64,000 nucleotides of DNA from an uncultured Acidobacteriia bacterium (lineage in GTDB: Bacteria > Acidobacteriota > Terriglobia > Bryobacterales > Bryobacteraceae), in the NCBI GenBank assembly GCA_903907865.1, contig CAIVPR010000182.1:26540-90539 (forward strand), read 5' to 3'. The notes under the pieces were generated by a model. That model was not told the origin of the DNA. It did no database searches and worked only from the letters and a program-made list of their open reading frames with translations. Positions 19,332-29,157 of the stretch are shown here, in pieces. Positions within the stretch are counted from its first letter, which is position 1. Each line of letters starts with the position of its first letter. The translations under genes were made by a program, and so were the position numbers.

Positions 19332-20153
19332 GTGATCCGTCTTTTCCGCGGTCTTTCCCTGCCTATCCTCGCCCTGGCTTTCGCTGGCTGGTGCGTGGCC
19401 GACGACGTGGAGGATGCGTGGAAGAACATGGTTATGCAGGCCCTCTACGCCGCGGGGTCCAATGACTACGCGCGCGCGGAGCAATTGCTGGTCAAGGCCC
19501 TGCACGAGGCGGAGCGGTTCGGCCCTTCCGACCCCCGGGTGGGCAGCACCCTCAACAGCCTCGGCTTGGTCTACCGTTCGCAACGGAAGTTTGGGCCCGC
19601 CGCTACTTCGTTCCAAAGATCGCTCGCGATTTTGGAAGAAGCATACGGGGCCGAAAGCTTGGATGTTGCCAATATCAACTACAACATCGGCTCCACGCTG
19701 GTCGACGATGGCAAATACGGTCAGGCGCTCCAGTTCCTTCAAAAGAGCATGGACCTCTACACGCGGATATTGGGAGGCCAGAGCCTCAAGACGGCGGCTG
19801 CGGTCTGCGGGATCGGCGAGTCACACAGGGGCCTCAAGGCGTGGGGCGAGGCCGAAAAGAATCTGAAACGCTGCGCTGAGATCCGCGAGGCGGACGGTGG
19901 AATCGTCAACAAGGAATTCGGGGACGCGATGAGCAGCCTGGCGGTTGTCTACCAGCAGGAGGGGAAATCCGCGCAGGCCGATTCCACCTACAAGCTGGCG
20001 GAAGGGATCCGGGAAAAAACTTACGGCATCATGAGCCAGGAGCTAGCCGACACGCTTGAGGCTCACGCCTCGCTGTTGAAGCAGTTGGGGCGCGAGAAGG
20101 ATGCCGAGCGCAACATGTCGCTGGTCAACGCGATCCGGCGGCGACGGAAGTAG
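19332..20153 (+). CDS. Exported tetratricopeptide-repeat protein
   Basis: 273 residues, with GTG start at 19332. A signal peptide (about residues 1-23, ending GWCVA) precedes six or so TPR-like repeats in the pattern of kinesin-light-chain-type TPRs (LNSLGLVYRSQRKFGPAATSFQRSL, then LVDDGKYGQALQFL, IGESHRGLKAWGEAEKNL). Function is protein-protein interaction in the periplasm; the partner is unknown. It is divergent from the receiver-domain gene, 95 bp apart, and precedes the VWFA protein. Confidence 0.85.
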   Translation: MIRLFRGLSLPILALAFAGWCVADDVEDAWKNMVMQALYAAGSNDYARAEQLLVKALHEAERFGPSDPRVGSTLNSLGLVYRSQRKFGPAATSFQRSLAILEEAYGAESLDVANINYNIGSTLVDDGKYGQALQFLQKSMDLYTRILGGQSLKTAAAVCGIGESHRGLKAWGEAEKNLKRCAEIREADGGIVNKEFGDAMSSLAVVYQQEGKSAQADSTYKLAEGIREKTYGIMSQELADTLEAHASLLKQLGREKDAERNMSLVNAIRRRRK

Positions 20154-20170
20154 CCCTTCCGGGCGACCCG

Positions 20171-20219
20171 CCCCGATACAACCACCCCCGATATAACCAC
20201 CCAAAATGTAACCAAGCCG
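20171..20219. repeat. Three imperfect ~15-bp tandem units
   Basis: The units CCGATACAACCACCC, CCGATATAACCACCC and the weaker AAAATGTAACCAAGC follow one another in the 88-bp gap between the TPR gene and the VWFA gene. Function is unknown; they may be a regulatory site or a slippage product. Confidence 0.4.
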
Positions 20220-20241
20220 ACGCGGGCCGCATCGATTCATC

Positions 20242-21387
20242 GTGCTCCAGCCATCGCCAATTTCCACGCCCGGCAGGCGTGATTTCCTGTTCCAGTTCGC
20301 AGGTTTTTGCGCGGGTGCCTCGGCGCTGTCGGCGCAGGAGCCGGGCGCGACGTTTTCGTCCGACGTGCGCGTAGTCCAGGTACTGGCAAACGTGCGGGAC
20401 AAAAAGGGCAAGGTGGTCACGGCGCTGGGCCAAGACGACTTCACCATCAGCGAGGATGGGCGTCCGCAGAAAATCAGCTATTTTTCGCACGAGACGGACC
20501 TTCCCCTCACGCTCGGGCTGCTGGTGGACACCAGCCTTAGCCAGCGGCGGGTCTTGGGCGACGAGCGGTCGGCCAGCTTCCGGTTTCTGGACAAGGTGTT
20601 GCGGGCGGGCAAGGACAAGACCTTCGTCATCCACTTCGATTTCGAGACCGAGTTGCTGCAGGATCTGACCGACTCGCGTGTGGCGTTGCAGAAGGCTCTC
20701 GACCAGTTGCAGACGCCGCCGATGCAGGCCGGCCGTGGTGGCGGCGGACAGCGGGGGAACCAGGGCGGCGGCTATCCGGGTGGCGGTGGCGGGGGGTATC
20801 CGGGAGGCGGTGGCGGGGGAATTGGGTTTCCCGGCGGGATGGGCGGCGGTCGGCGACGTGGCGGCTATCCCGGAGGAGGCGGCGGACGCGGCCAAGCGCC
20901 GCCCAGGCAGGGCGCGGGCGGAGGCACGGTGCTTTATGACGCGGTCTATTTGGCATCGAACGAAATCATGCGCCCGGAGACAGGCAGGAAGGCGCTGATC
21001 CTGCTCACTGACGGCGACGACCACGGCAGCCGCATTTTCCTCAACGACGCGATTGAATCGGCGCAGCGGTCGGACTGCATTGTGTACTCGATCCTGTTCG
21101 CCGACGAGCAGGCGGGGCGGCAGAACAACGGCAAGAGGGTGTTGGAGCAGATGTCGCGCGAAACCGGCGGAGCGTTTTTCGAGGTTTCGAAGAAGATGGG
21201 CATCGATGCCATCTACGAGCGGCTGCAGGAGGAGTTGCGCAGCCAGTACAACATCGGCTACAACTCCGACGCCCAAGCGAATGCGACCGCCTACCGGACG
21301 ATCAAAGTGGCCGTGCGGCAAGCGGGCATGACGGTACAGGCGCGCGAAGGGTACTACCCGTCGAACCCGAACGCGACGCCAAAATAG
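20242..21387 (+). CDS. VWFA-related acidobacterial protein with Gly-rich insert
   Basis: 381 residues, with GTG start at 20242. The N-terminus looks Tat-like (GRRDFLFQFAGF). The 'VWFA-related acidobacterial domain' (TIGR03436-type) is shown by VRVVQVLANVRDKKGKVV, LGQDDFTISEDG and LLVDTSLSQR, the last being the MIDAS-like DxSxS site. It continues through LLTDGDDHG to the final ARGYYP-like end (AREGYYPS). Residues about 165-225 are an inserted low-complexity region of repeated YPGGGGG units. Secreted or periplasmic adhesion/complex role is inferred from the family; no experiment-based function is known. Confidence 0.9.
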   Translation: MLQPSPISTPGRRDFLFQFAGFCAGASALSAQEPGATFSSDVRVVQVLANVRDKKGKVVTALGQDDFTISEDGRPQKISYFSHETDLPLTLGLLVDTSLSQRRVLGDERSASFRFLDKVLRAGKDKTFVIHFDFETELLQDLTDSRVALQKALDQLQTPPMQAGRGGGGQRGNQGGGYPGGGGGGYPGGGGGGIGFPGGMGGGRRRGGYPGGGGGRGQAPPRQGAGGGTVLYDAVYLASNEIMRPETGRKALILLTDGDDHGSRIFLNDAIESAQRSDCIVYSILFADEQAGRQNNGKRVLEQMSRETGGAFFEVSKKMGIDAIYERLQEELRSQYNIGYNSDAQANATAYRTIKVAVRQAGMTVQAREGYYPSNPNATPK

Positions 21388-21499
21388 CGTCCGCCCGTGC
21401 GTTACAGACCGGTTGACGTTTCTTTGCGGTCGATTCATCGACTGGAGGGTAACTTCAGAGCCCCGCGCGGCATCGAAAAGAAACCGGGTCTGAATCAGC

Positions 21500-22288
21500 A
21501 TGAAAAAGCAATTCTACTTAGCCATTGGAGTGTTCTGCGCCGGATCGTTCGCGCTCGCGCAGGAGCCGGAGTCCACGGACCGGACAGCGGCCGCGCAGAG
21601 CGAGGCGACGGCTCCAGCGGCGCCCGCAGTCAATCCGGCAACTCCGGCGGTTGGCACTCCCACCGCGCCCGCGGCCGACAAGCGGGCTTATGGCGTACTG
21701 CCAAACTACCGCACCGCGGAGTTGGGTACCATCTACGCGCCGATCACGGTCGGTCAGAAGTTCACCATTGCGCGGAAGGACAGTCTGGACTGGCCATCGT
21801 ACATGACCGCCAGCATGTTCGCCGGGATCTCCCAGTTGAACAACAGCAACCCGTCTTTCGGGCAGGGTTTGGAGGGATACGCCAAGCGCTATGGCAGCTC
21901 GGCGATCGACCAGGTGGTGGGCAATTTCCTCACGGAAGCCATCCTGCCCAGCGCCTTCCACCAGGATCCGCGCTACTTCCGCAAGGGCCACGGGTCGACG
22001 GTTTCGCGGATCGGGTACGCGATCTCGCGGTCGGCCATCTCGAAGAGCGACAACGGGAAGTGGGGTTTCAATGTGTCGGAATTCCTCGGCAACGGGATGG
22101 TGGCCTCACTTGGCAACCTGTACTACAAGGACGACCGTGGCTTCAGCCCGACCATGCAGCGCATGTTCTCGCAGATCCTGACGGACTCCCTGTCCCAGTG
22201 CCTGAAGGAGTATTGGCCGGACGCCAAGGCGTACCTGCAACGGCGCAAGGCCCGCAAGGAAGCGGCCAAGACAGCTGCCGGAATGTAG
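21500..22288 (+). CDS. Conserved acidobacterial exported hypothetical protein
   Basis: 262 residues with a signal peptide (ending FALAQ), then an Ala/Pro/Thr-rich spacer to about residue 60. The conserved part contains YGVLPNYRTAELGTIYAPIT, FTIARKDSLDWPSYM, FHQDPRYFRKGHGS and NVSEFLGNGMV, patterns shared by hypothetical proteins of Acidobacteriota. An outer-membrane or periplasmic location is inferred; no catalytic motif is seen. Downstream argG starts 48 bp later. Confidence 0.75.
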   Translation: MKKQFYLAIGVFCAGSFALAQEPESTDRTAAAQSEATAPAAPAVNPATPAVGTPTAPAADKRAYGVLPNYRTAELGTIYAPITVGQKFTIARKDSLDWPSYMTASMFAGISQLNNSNPSFGQGLEGYAKRYGSSAIDQVVGNFLTEAILPSAFHQDPRYFRKGHGSTVSRIGYAISRSAISKSDNGKWGFNVSEFLGNGMVASLGNLYYKDDRGFSPTMQRMFSQILTDSLSQCLKEYWPDAKAYLQRRKARKEAAKTAAGM

Positions 22289-22335
22289 TCCGGTGGGTGC
22301 TGGCCACGGTACCCCGACCAAGGTACCATAAATGA

Positions 22336-23673
<1,338 letters not shown>

Positions 23674-23693
23674 GCAAGCGACCGTCTGACATC

Positions 23694-24239
23694 TTAGAAA
23701 TCGCTGGCCAGAAGCTCCGAGACCGGCACCGAGAATCCCGGCAACAGCGGGGTCTCGAGTGCTTGGTCTCCCCGGAGCAAGCCAATGGTCGACTGCCTGC
23801 GGATGAAGATCTCGGTGGTTGCGGTGTCCACTACCCAGACTTCCTGAGTTCCAGCGGCAATGTATTCCAGAACTTTCTTGTTGACGTCCATCGCGGTTTC
23901 GGAGGGCGACAGGATCTCCACCGCGATGTCTGGGGCAAAGGGGACCGGAACCCGATTCGGATCAATGGTCGTTGCCTGCACCCCAAGGAAGATCGACAGA
24001 TCCGGCCGGCGGACGACACTGGTCGCAATTTGGCAATCAACCTCTGCTATCGTCCTGCCGATTCGATTCCGGCGTAGATACGCGCGAATGAGGGATTCCA
24101 ATCTGCCACGGATTTCGCCGTGCATCGGGGTGCCGCTGGGCATCGGGACCAGTTCTCCTTCCACCAGCTCATAGTCTTCCGTCTCGCCCGTGGCCATGCG
24201 GGCGAACTCGTCGACGGTCATCAGTGTGGCGGTCGCCAT
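23694..24239 (-). CDS. Uma2-family (DUF820) endonuclease-like protein
   Basis: About 181 residues with start at MATATLMTVDEFARM (24239). Four in-frame upstream codons (MMDH) could also start it. The Uma2/DUF820 pattern is clear: YELVEGELVPMP, RPDLSIFL, APDIAVEILSPS (PD-(D/E)xK-like residues), LEYIAAGTQEVWVVD. The family has a restriction-endonuclease-like fold, is expanded in Cyanobacteria and Acidobacteriota, and may be a mobile or toxin-like nuclease. Convergent with argG, with 20 bp between, at the edge of a decayed region. Confidence 0.92.
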   Translation of the reverse strand: MATATLMTVDEFARMATGETEDYELVEGELVPMPSGTPMHGEIRGRLESLIRAYLRRNRIGRTIAEVDCQIATSVVRRPDLSIFLGVQATTIDPNRVPVPFAPDIAVEILSPSETAMDVNKKVLEYIAAGTQEVWVVDTATTEIFIRRQSTIGLLRGDQALETPLLPGFSVPVSELLASDF

Positions 24240-24559
24240 ATGATCCATCATGCCATGAATTCCGGTCCGTGCGCGCCGACGATGCAGGCCCTGGCCACAC
24301 CGCACTTGCCGACGACGGGATGTTGCGGGAGATCATGCCGGAGCTGAACCGCATTTGCGGCACGGGCCCAGCAGACGTGGCCGACTCTCCCGCCCGGACT
24401 TGATCAACGAGTTTTGGGTCCGCAAGCCTAGCGGGAAGGCCGTCGTGATCGAGAACCGGTAACGCTTCTAGGCCCTTGCCGGCTCGACCATGCGGCAAGC
24501 CTTGGTCGACCGCGCCGAAAACGCCTTGCGCACAGACAGGGTGGCGTGACACCACGGTT
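24240..24559. other. Non-coding or decayed stretch
   Basis: No intact gene. A plus-strand frame from about 24257 to 24410 reads like former coding sequence (MLREIMPELNRICGTG), then breaks at a stop near 24402. It appears to resume in another frame as LINEFWVRKPSGKAVVIENR, ending near 24462. This could be a frameshifted gene relic, but the family was not recognised. Confidence 0.3.
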
Positions 24560-24670
24560 CTACCCGTAGGAAAGGGTCGGGGCGCCGGTGGCAAAGACTT
24601 CGAAACCCTCATCCACGGCAGCTCTCAACAGCGCCCCATTCTTGAGCCCCGCCCATCCCTTGAATCTGAG
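24560..24670 (-). pseudogene. DUF5615-type PIN-like toxin fragment
   Basis: A minus-strand frame encodes KGWAGLKNGALLRAAVDEGF and then EVFATGAPTLSYG before a TAG at 24562-24560. The first part matches the central conserved region of DUF5615 family PIN-like proteins, which have a KNGELLRLAEAAGFDVxVTxDxNLxY pattern. No start region or C-terminal half remains, so this is a short relic of a toxin-like gene. It lies inside a decayed toxin-antitoxin zone. Confidence 0.5.
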
Positions 24671-24830
24671 CGTGAATGGTTCCCCGAATAGTTAAGCTAA
24701 CCTCCAACCGCCACTTCCCCCCCGTTCCGCCGGCTTGCAGCCACGGCCCGGACATCTCAGTTCGCCCCTGCCCTGAACCCGGTGCCGAGCACCCGCACCC
24801 TTGGCGTGCGCATTGCCCGCTCCCCCCCAC
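24671..24830. other. Gap without recognisable feature
   Basis: Between the DUF5615 relic and the AbiEii end, nothing coding or structural stands out. Confidence 0.4.
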
Positions 24831-25753
24831 CTACCCGCGGGGGAAGAGCGCATTCTCAAGCCTTAGGAGACGGACCTCTCGCTCGCCAAGCGCCATCATT
24901 GAAAGATTCTGCATCTTCCACACTACCGCCGGAAGCTCCCGCGCGACCGTGAGCGCCAATAATGACCAGTCCGGTTCGCCGCTCTTGAAGGAGAGCAGGA
25001 TCTGCGATGCGTTTCGGGCATGCCACCGACCATCTCGGCAACCAGTCGCTCCCTCGTGGCAACAAGGTCGGCCAATGCGACAGGGGTGGCCGTCATGCCT
25101 TCAAAACCTCGCGTGAATTCGTCCGTGAGCGACTTGAATCCGGGCTTGAGGATTTCGGCCATCGGCCGGTTGTGGCTGAGCAGGTAGACGACGAATGCCT
25201 GTCGAAGAGCGTCGTCGATGCCCTCATTGGCCAAGAGCAGTCTGACGTCAAAGAGATCGCGGGGATGCTGCCGATCCAGCGCCGCAACGATCTTCCCGGC
25301 ATAGAGGTCAGCGCAGGATACGAGCCGCATTTCTGCAAATCCGAAGGCGGCCTCGACTGACGGTGAAACCCTCCGGATCTCGGAGTCGAACACCGTGCCG
25401 CGCAGAACGGGCGTCACCTCGATCTTGATCTGCGCCCCCGCATGTCGGACGACAAGCTTGACCACCGCCCCTTCCGACTGCACTTCGGCGATGCTCGTAG
25501 TCGACCTTCCAAACGCACTGTAAATTCTGCCCGCGATTCGCATCATGGCCCCGTTAATAGCGGCTAGCGATTCCGCCCGCGGCCGCAGCGGCAAGTAAAC
25601 GAGATCAATGTCAACCGACAGGCGCGGCAGATCGCGGATGAAGAGATTGATGGCAGTTCCTCCCTTCAGTGCAAAACAATCCTCCTGTCCGATGTGGGGC
25701 AGTGCTCTTAGCAAGAGCCCGACTTGACGCTTGTATCTTTCGGCAAACGCCAT
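24831..25753 (-). pseudogene. AbiEii-family nucleotidyltransferase toxin, 1-nt frameshift
   Basis: The intact reading frame from ATG 25753 gives an AbiEii-type protein (nucleotidyltransferase family, DUF1814-like): FALKGGTAINLFIRDLPRLSVDIDL near residues 25-50 carries the GG(T/S)...DxD nucleotidyltransferase signature, followed by DLYAGKIVAALDRQHPRDLFDV. Near 25000 the frame breaks at THRRSC. Reading the neighbouring frame gives QILLSFKSGEPDWSLLALTV, then ARELPAVVWKMQNL, the family's expected C-terminus, ending at TAG 24833-24831. One base was probably lost at about 25000 (restoring a codon for F in HRRFLLSF). Without correction translation ends at 24923. The predicted product is a type IV toxin. 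Its start overlaps the antitoxin stop by 1 nt. Confidence 0.8.
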
Positions 25754-26583
25754 CAAAGATCCTCCGGCACGGTGATCTGGTGGGCAGTATCGAACCTGCC
25801 ACCGCGCACGATCATCCGTTTGCCTTTTCCAATGCCGATGAGAGATCTGTTGATGTGCTTCAGCCACGCATGCTGGTGCCGGTCCGCAAAGAAGAAGAAC
25901 AGGCGCTTTACCTTGACGCTGCGACAGTCGAGCAGCAGGTTCTCCAAGCGTCGCGGACTGAGGTTTGCCAAGCCTTCAACCACCATGTCCACCTCATGAA
26001 AACTGTCGCCATTGGGCAGTTCACCGAGCAGTTCGAGCAACGCCCGCTCGGCGGAGGAATGGACGAGAGAGCTGCCCTCCCACGATTGGGAAGCCAACCC
26101 GCCTTCGCGCGTGTGTTCTCGGAAACCCGATTGGGGCGTCGATGCATCGGGCGGCAATGTCTTGGTGACTCCGGCAGGGTGGGCGAAGAGCCTCTGGCTG
26201 TTGCGATAGGCGAACTCGATGCCAAGGGGCAGCTTGTCAAGCCATCTCGGAGGCGACTGGGGGCCGTACAGATAAACTCTGGATGTCTCGGCCATCGGCA
26301 CGAAGTGCGCGAAGCCCTGCAACTGGAGGGCGGAGCGCCCTCCGATGATCAGATCCTTCTCGAGCAACGTCTGAAGCGATACCACGACTTGCTGCCAGGT
26401 CAGCGGACTTTGGCCGCGGCGATAAACCAGCCCCGCCGGATGCTTCAACCACCCAGCCGTGACGTACTGGCTGCGCAACGACGTGGAATAATCGTGACTG
26501 TTCATCCATGCCGAGTCGGCGAGCAGCCCCTCGGGGAGGAGCCTCTCTAGGCGGTTCAATTTTCCTCGATTTGACTCAGTCAT
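25753..26583 (-). CDS. AbiEi-family antitoxin
   Basis: 276 residues, with an N-terminal region typical of the AbiEi_3_N-type proteins (MTESNRGKLNRLERLLP) followed by a winged-helix-like domain. It matches the AbiEi antitoxin family by size, order and position before AbiEii. Predicted role is autoregulation of the operon and neutralisation of AbiEii in a type IV toxin-antitoxin or abortive infection system. Upstream of the promoter-proximal start is a short AT-rich gap. The stop TGA overlaps the AbiEii ATG. Confidence 0.85.
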   Translation of the reverse strand: MTESNRGKLNRLERLLPEGLLADSAWMNSHDYSTSLRSQYVTAGWLKHPAGLVYRRGQSPLTWQQVVVSLQTLLEKDLIIGGRSALQLQGFAHFVPMAETSRVYLYGPQSPPRWLDKLPLGIEFAYRNSQRLFAHPAGVTKTLPPDASTPQSGFREHTREGGLASQSWEGSSLVHSSAERALLELLGELPNGDSFHEVDMVVEGLANLSPRRLENLLLDCRSVKVKRLFFFFADRHQHAWLKHINRSLIGIGKGKRMIVRGGRFDTAHQITVPEDL

Positions 26584-26663
26584 ACTAAGTAAAATAGCAT
26601 CACCTCAAACTTCTGCCCGGCTCAGAAGATCGCTCGACTGCTCTGATTCGTGGCGCCGTCGTC

Positions 26664-27174
26664 ATGCGCAAGCCGCTTAGTTTTTCGCACGGAACCTCTC
26701 CGGTGCCCCGGGCGACATCGTCGGCTGGGGTTTCACTCTCTTCAACGACACCGACGACCTGGTCGTGACGGGCTCGGACTACATCTCTGGAACCCAAGTT
26801 GGCACCTATTCGGATTTCATCAGTCCCAGCAGTTCATGGTGATCGGCCCTTCCCCCGAGGCCGAGACATGGACCCAAGCCTTCGACGCGACCGCCAAGAC
26901 CGGCGTCGGCCAGTACACGGTCAGTTCAACAGCCGTAATCGGGGCACACTCCTATGGCACCGTCTCGCTGACCTACGATCTATACAGCGTGGATCCCAAC
27001 GACCCATCCTTCGACCCGGGCATCGACACCGTCTCAAGCGGCAACACAATCACTGCGAACGCCTCCATAGACGTCACATCAGTCAGTACCAACACCCCGG
27101 AACCCGCCCTCGCCCCGCTCCTCGGCCTGACCTGCCTCGCGTGCGCCCACCGGTCACGACGCTCGCACAAATAG
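26664..27174 (+). pseudogene. PEP-CTERM sorting-domain protein, frameshifted relic
   Basis: Two frames together make one protein. Frame A (from about 26693) reads NLSGAPGDIVGWGFTLFNDT and continues through VVTGSDYISGTQVGTYSDFIS. Near 26820 it moves into frame B (QSQQFMVIGPSPEAE), which continues as TGVGQYTVSSTAVIGAHSYG and ends NTPEPALAPLLGLTCLAC, then a basic tail (HRSRRSHK). The end is a PEP-CTERM sorting signal: PEP, hydrophobic segment, basic tail. A shift of one base at about 26820 and loss of the signal-peptide region (only MRKPLSF survives near 26664) explain the state. The parent would have been an exported, exosortase-sorted protein. Confidence 0.7.
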
Positions 27175-27360
27175 TCCCCAGCAGCGGCCAGCTTTGTCGA
27201 TTCAACAGCTTACGGCGCTCCCGCCCCCCGCTTCGACCTCAAGATAGGGCAGCTTTCGCAGGCTCCATGGGTTACAATCTGGAACCGTGAGACACCCCTA
27301 TGCAAATCGCGCTGGACAGAATGACGGGTCGTGCCTCGCGACCTATTTTGGAAAAACACC

Positions 27361-27538
27361 AAACGAACCCGAGCCCCAATTCTCAGGTTCCGCGATCCAC
27401 CGATTTGCCAAACGAACCCGACCAGCACGCGTCAGGGTCTATCGACACGAAAATCAAATTTTGCCGAACGAACCCGGGAACGCATCACCTCTCCAAACAG
27501 CCATCCCCCAAGTTTTCGTTTTTGCCGAACGAACCCGA
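27361..27538 (+). repeat. Four-copy spaced repeat TTTTGCCRAACGAACCCGA
   Basis: AAACGAACCCGA or a one-base variant occurs at 27361-27372, 27410-27421, 27466-27477 and 27527-27538, start-to-start spacings of 49, 56 and 61 bp. Copies two to four are preceded by a TTTTGCC-like tract. The spacers differ. The array lies 90 bp before the M16 operon, and no gene is evident in it. The function is unknown; a regulatory or mobile repeat is possible. Confidence 0.75.
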
Positions 27539-27627
27539 GACCCCGCCCCAACCCGACAACCACCGGAACCCCGCCCCAACACTTCCCGTCATTCAACTTG
27601 GTAGAGTCAAGGTTTGTGGAGGATCGT

Positions 27628-29157
27628 TTGAATATTCGCAGTACAACCAGATGGAGAGGCGCGTTTGCGGCGTTGGCGCTAGCCGCCGGCCTCCAGGCAC
27701 AGGACCTGAAGCAGTTCGAAAAGCGCGTCACCGAGTTCGACCTCGCCAACGGCCTGCACTTCATCGTGCTGGAACGGCACGAGGCCCCCGTGGTTTCATT
27801 CCACACCTACGTCAACGCCGGGTCGGTGGACGACCCCAAGGGCAAGACCGGAATCGCCCACATGTTCGAACACATGGCGTTCAAGGGGACCGACCTGATC
27901 GGCACCACCGACGCCGCGGCGGAGAAAAAGGCGCTGGCGGCGGTCGAGGCGGCCTACGACGCCCTCGACGTCGAGAAGATCAAGGGCAAGCGCGCCGATA
28001 AGGCCGCCATCGCCAAGCTGCAAGGAGCCCTCGACGCAGCCATCGAGAAAGCGGGCACCTACGTCGTACCCAACAAGTACCCGCAGATCATCGACGAGAA
28101 CGGCGGCGTCGGCATGAACGCCGGCACCGGCGAGGACTCCACCACCTACTTCTATAACTTCCCGGCCAACCGCGTGGAACTGTGGTTTTACTTGGAATCG
28201 TCCCGTTTCCTCCACCCCGTCCTCCGCGAGTTCTACAAGGAGCGCAGCGTGGTCCGCGAGGAACGCCGCCTGCGCACCGAGTCCGACCCCCAAGGCAAGC
28301 TGGTGGAGCAACTCGCGGCGACCGCGATGATCGCCCATCCCTACCACGTTCCGCCGGTGGGCTGGGCGAGCGACATTGAGAATCTGCGGACCGACGACGC
28401 CCGCCAGTTCTTCGAAAAGTACTATGCGCCAGGCAATATGACGATCTCCATCGTCGGCGATGTCGATCCCGCCCGCATGAAGGCGCTCGCCGAGGCCTAT
28501 TTTGGGCGCATGGCGAAGAGGCCTGTGCCCGGACCCATCGTCTCGGTGGAACCGGCGCAGGAAGGCGAACGCCGGGTGTCGATCGAATCCCCGACGCAGC
28601 CCGTCGAATTCATCGCCTACCATCGGCCCAACCAGAACGACAGGGACGACCCGGTGTTCGACGTCGCGGCCTCTCTGCTTTCAGGAGGTCGCACCAGCAT
28701 CCTCTATAAGGACATGGTGCGAGACAAGCGCATCGCGCTGGCTGCGCAAGCCGACGCCACGTTCCCCGGCGGCAAGTACCCCGGGCTCTTCCTCTTCGTG
28801 CTGGTCCCCGCCCAAGGCCACACCTTGGCCGAGAACGAGAAGGAACTTGACACCATGCTCGCCAAGTTTTCGAGCGAGCCGATCGACGAAGCGGCTCTGG
28901 CACGCGTCAAAACCAAGACGCGGGCGGGTGTGATCCAACAATTGGACAGCAACCAGGGGCTAGCCCAGTTGCTCGCCTATTACCACGTCAACTACGGCAA
29001 CTGGAGGGTTCTGTTCACCGGCCTGGAGGACATCGACAAGGTGACCGCGGCCGACGTCCAACGCGTGGCCAAGCAATACTTCGCGCCACGCAACCGCACC
29101 GTGGCATACACCTACCAACCGGCCGAAAAAGAGACCAAGCAGGGGGATTCGAAGTGA
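27628..29157 (+). CDS. M16 family zinc metalloprotease, catalytic subunit
   Basis: About 509 residues. TTG 27628 is chosen because GGAGG lies 5-6 bp upstream; an in-frame frame extending to 27331 covers the repeat array and is not protein-like. A signal peptide (ending GLQAQ) is followed by the M16 metal-binding motif HMFEHMAF with H78, E81 and H82 as zinc ligands or catalytic residues; the distal Glu lies in the downstream ERRLRTESDP segment. A coiled insert at about residues 95-145 is unusual. A second M16 domain (about 280-480) lacks an active site. Together with the next gene it forms the alpha/beta pair typical of bacterial M16 peptidase dimers in the periplasm. Confidence 0.93.
   Translation: MNIRSTTRWRGAFAALALAAGLQAQDLKQFEKRVTEFDLANGLHFIVLERHEAPVVSFHTYVNAGSVDDPKGKTGIAHMFEHMAFKGTDLIGTTDAAAEKKALAAVEAAYDALDVEKIKGKRADKAAIAKLQGALDAAIEKAGTYVVPNKYPQIIDENGGVGMNAGTGEDSTTYFYNFPANRVELWFYLESSRFLHPVLREFYKERSVVREERRLRTESDPQGKLVEQLAATAMIAHPYHVPPVGWASDIENLRTDDARQFFEKYYAPGNMTISIVGDVDPARMKALAEAYFGRMAKRPVPGPIVSVEPAQEGERRVSIESPTQPVEFIAYHRPNQNDRDDPVFDVAASLLSGGRTSILYKDMVRDKRIALAAQADATFPGGKYPGLFLFVLVPAQGHTLAENEKELDTMLAKFSSEPIDEAALARVKTKTRAGVIQQLDSNQGLAQLLAYYHVNYGNWRVLFTGLEDIDKVTAADVQRVAKQYFAPRNRTVAYTYQPAEKETKQGDSK

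Noticed and set aside
27331..27627. Long N-terminal extension of the M16 gene
   Set aside because: It reads through the repeat array with Pro/Asn-rich text and no signal peptide. GGAGG before TTG 27628 gives a much better start.
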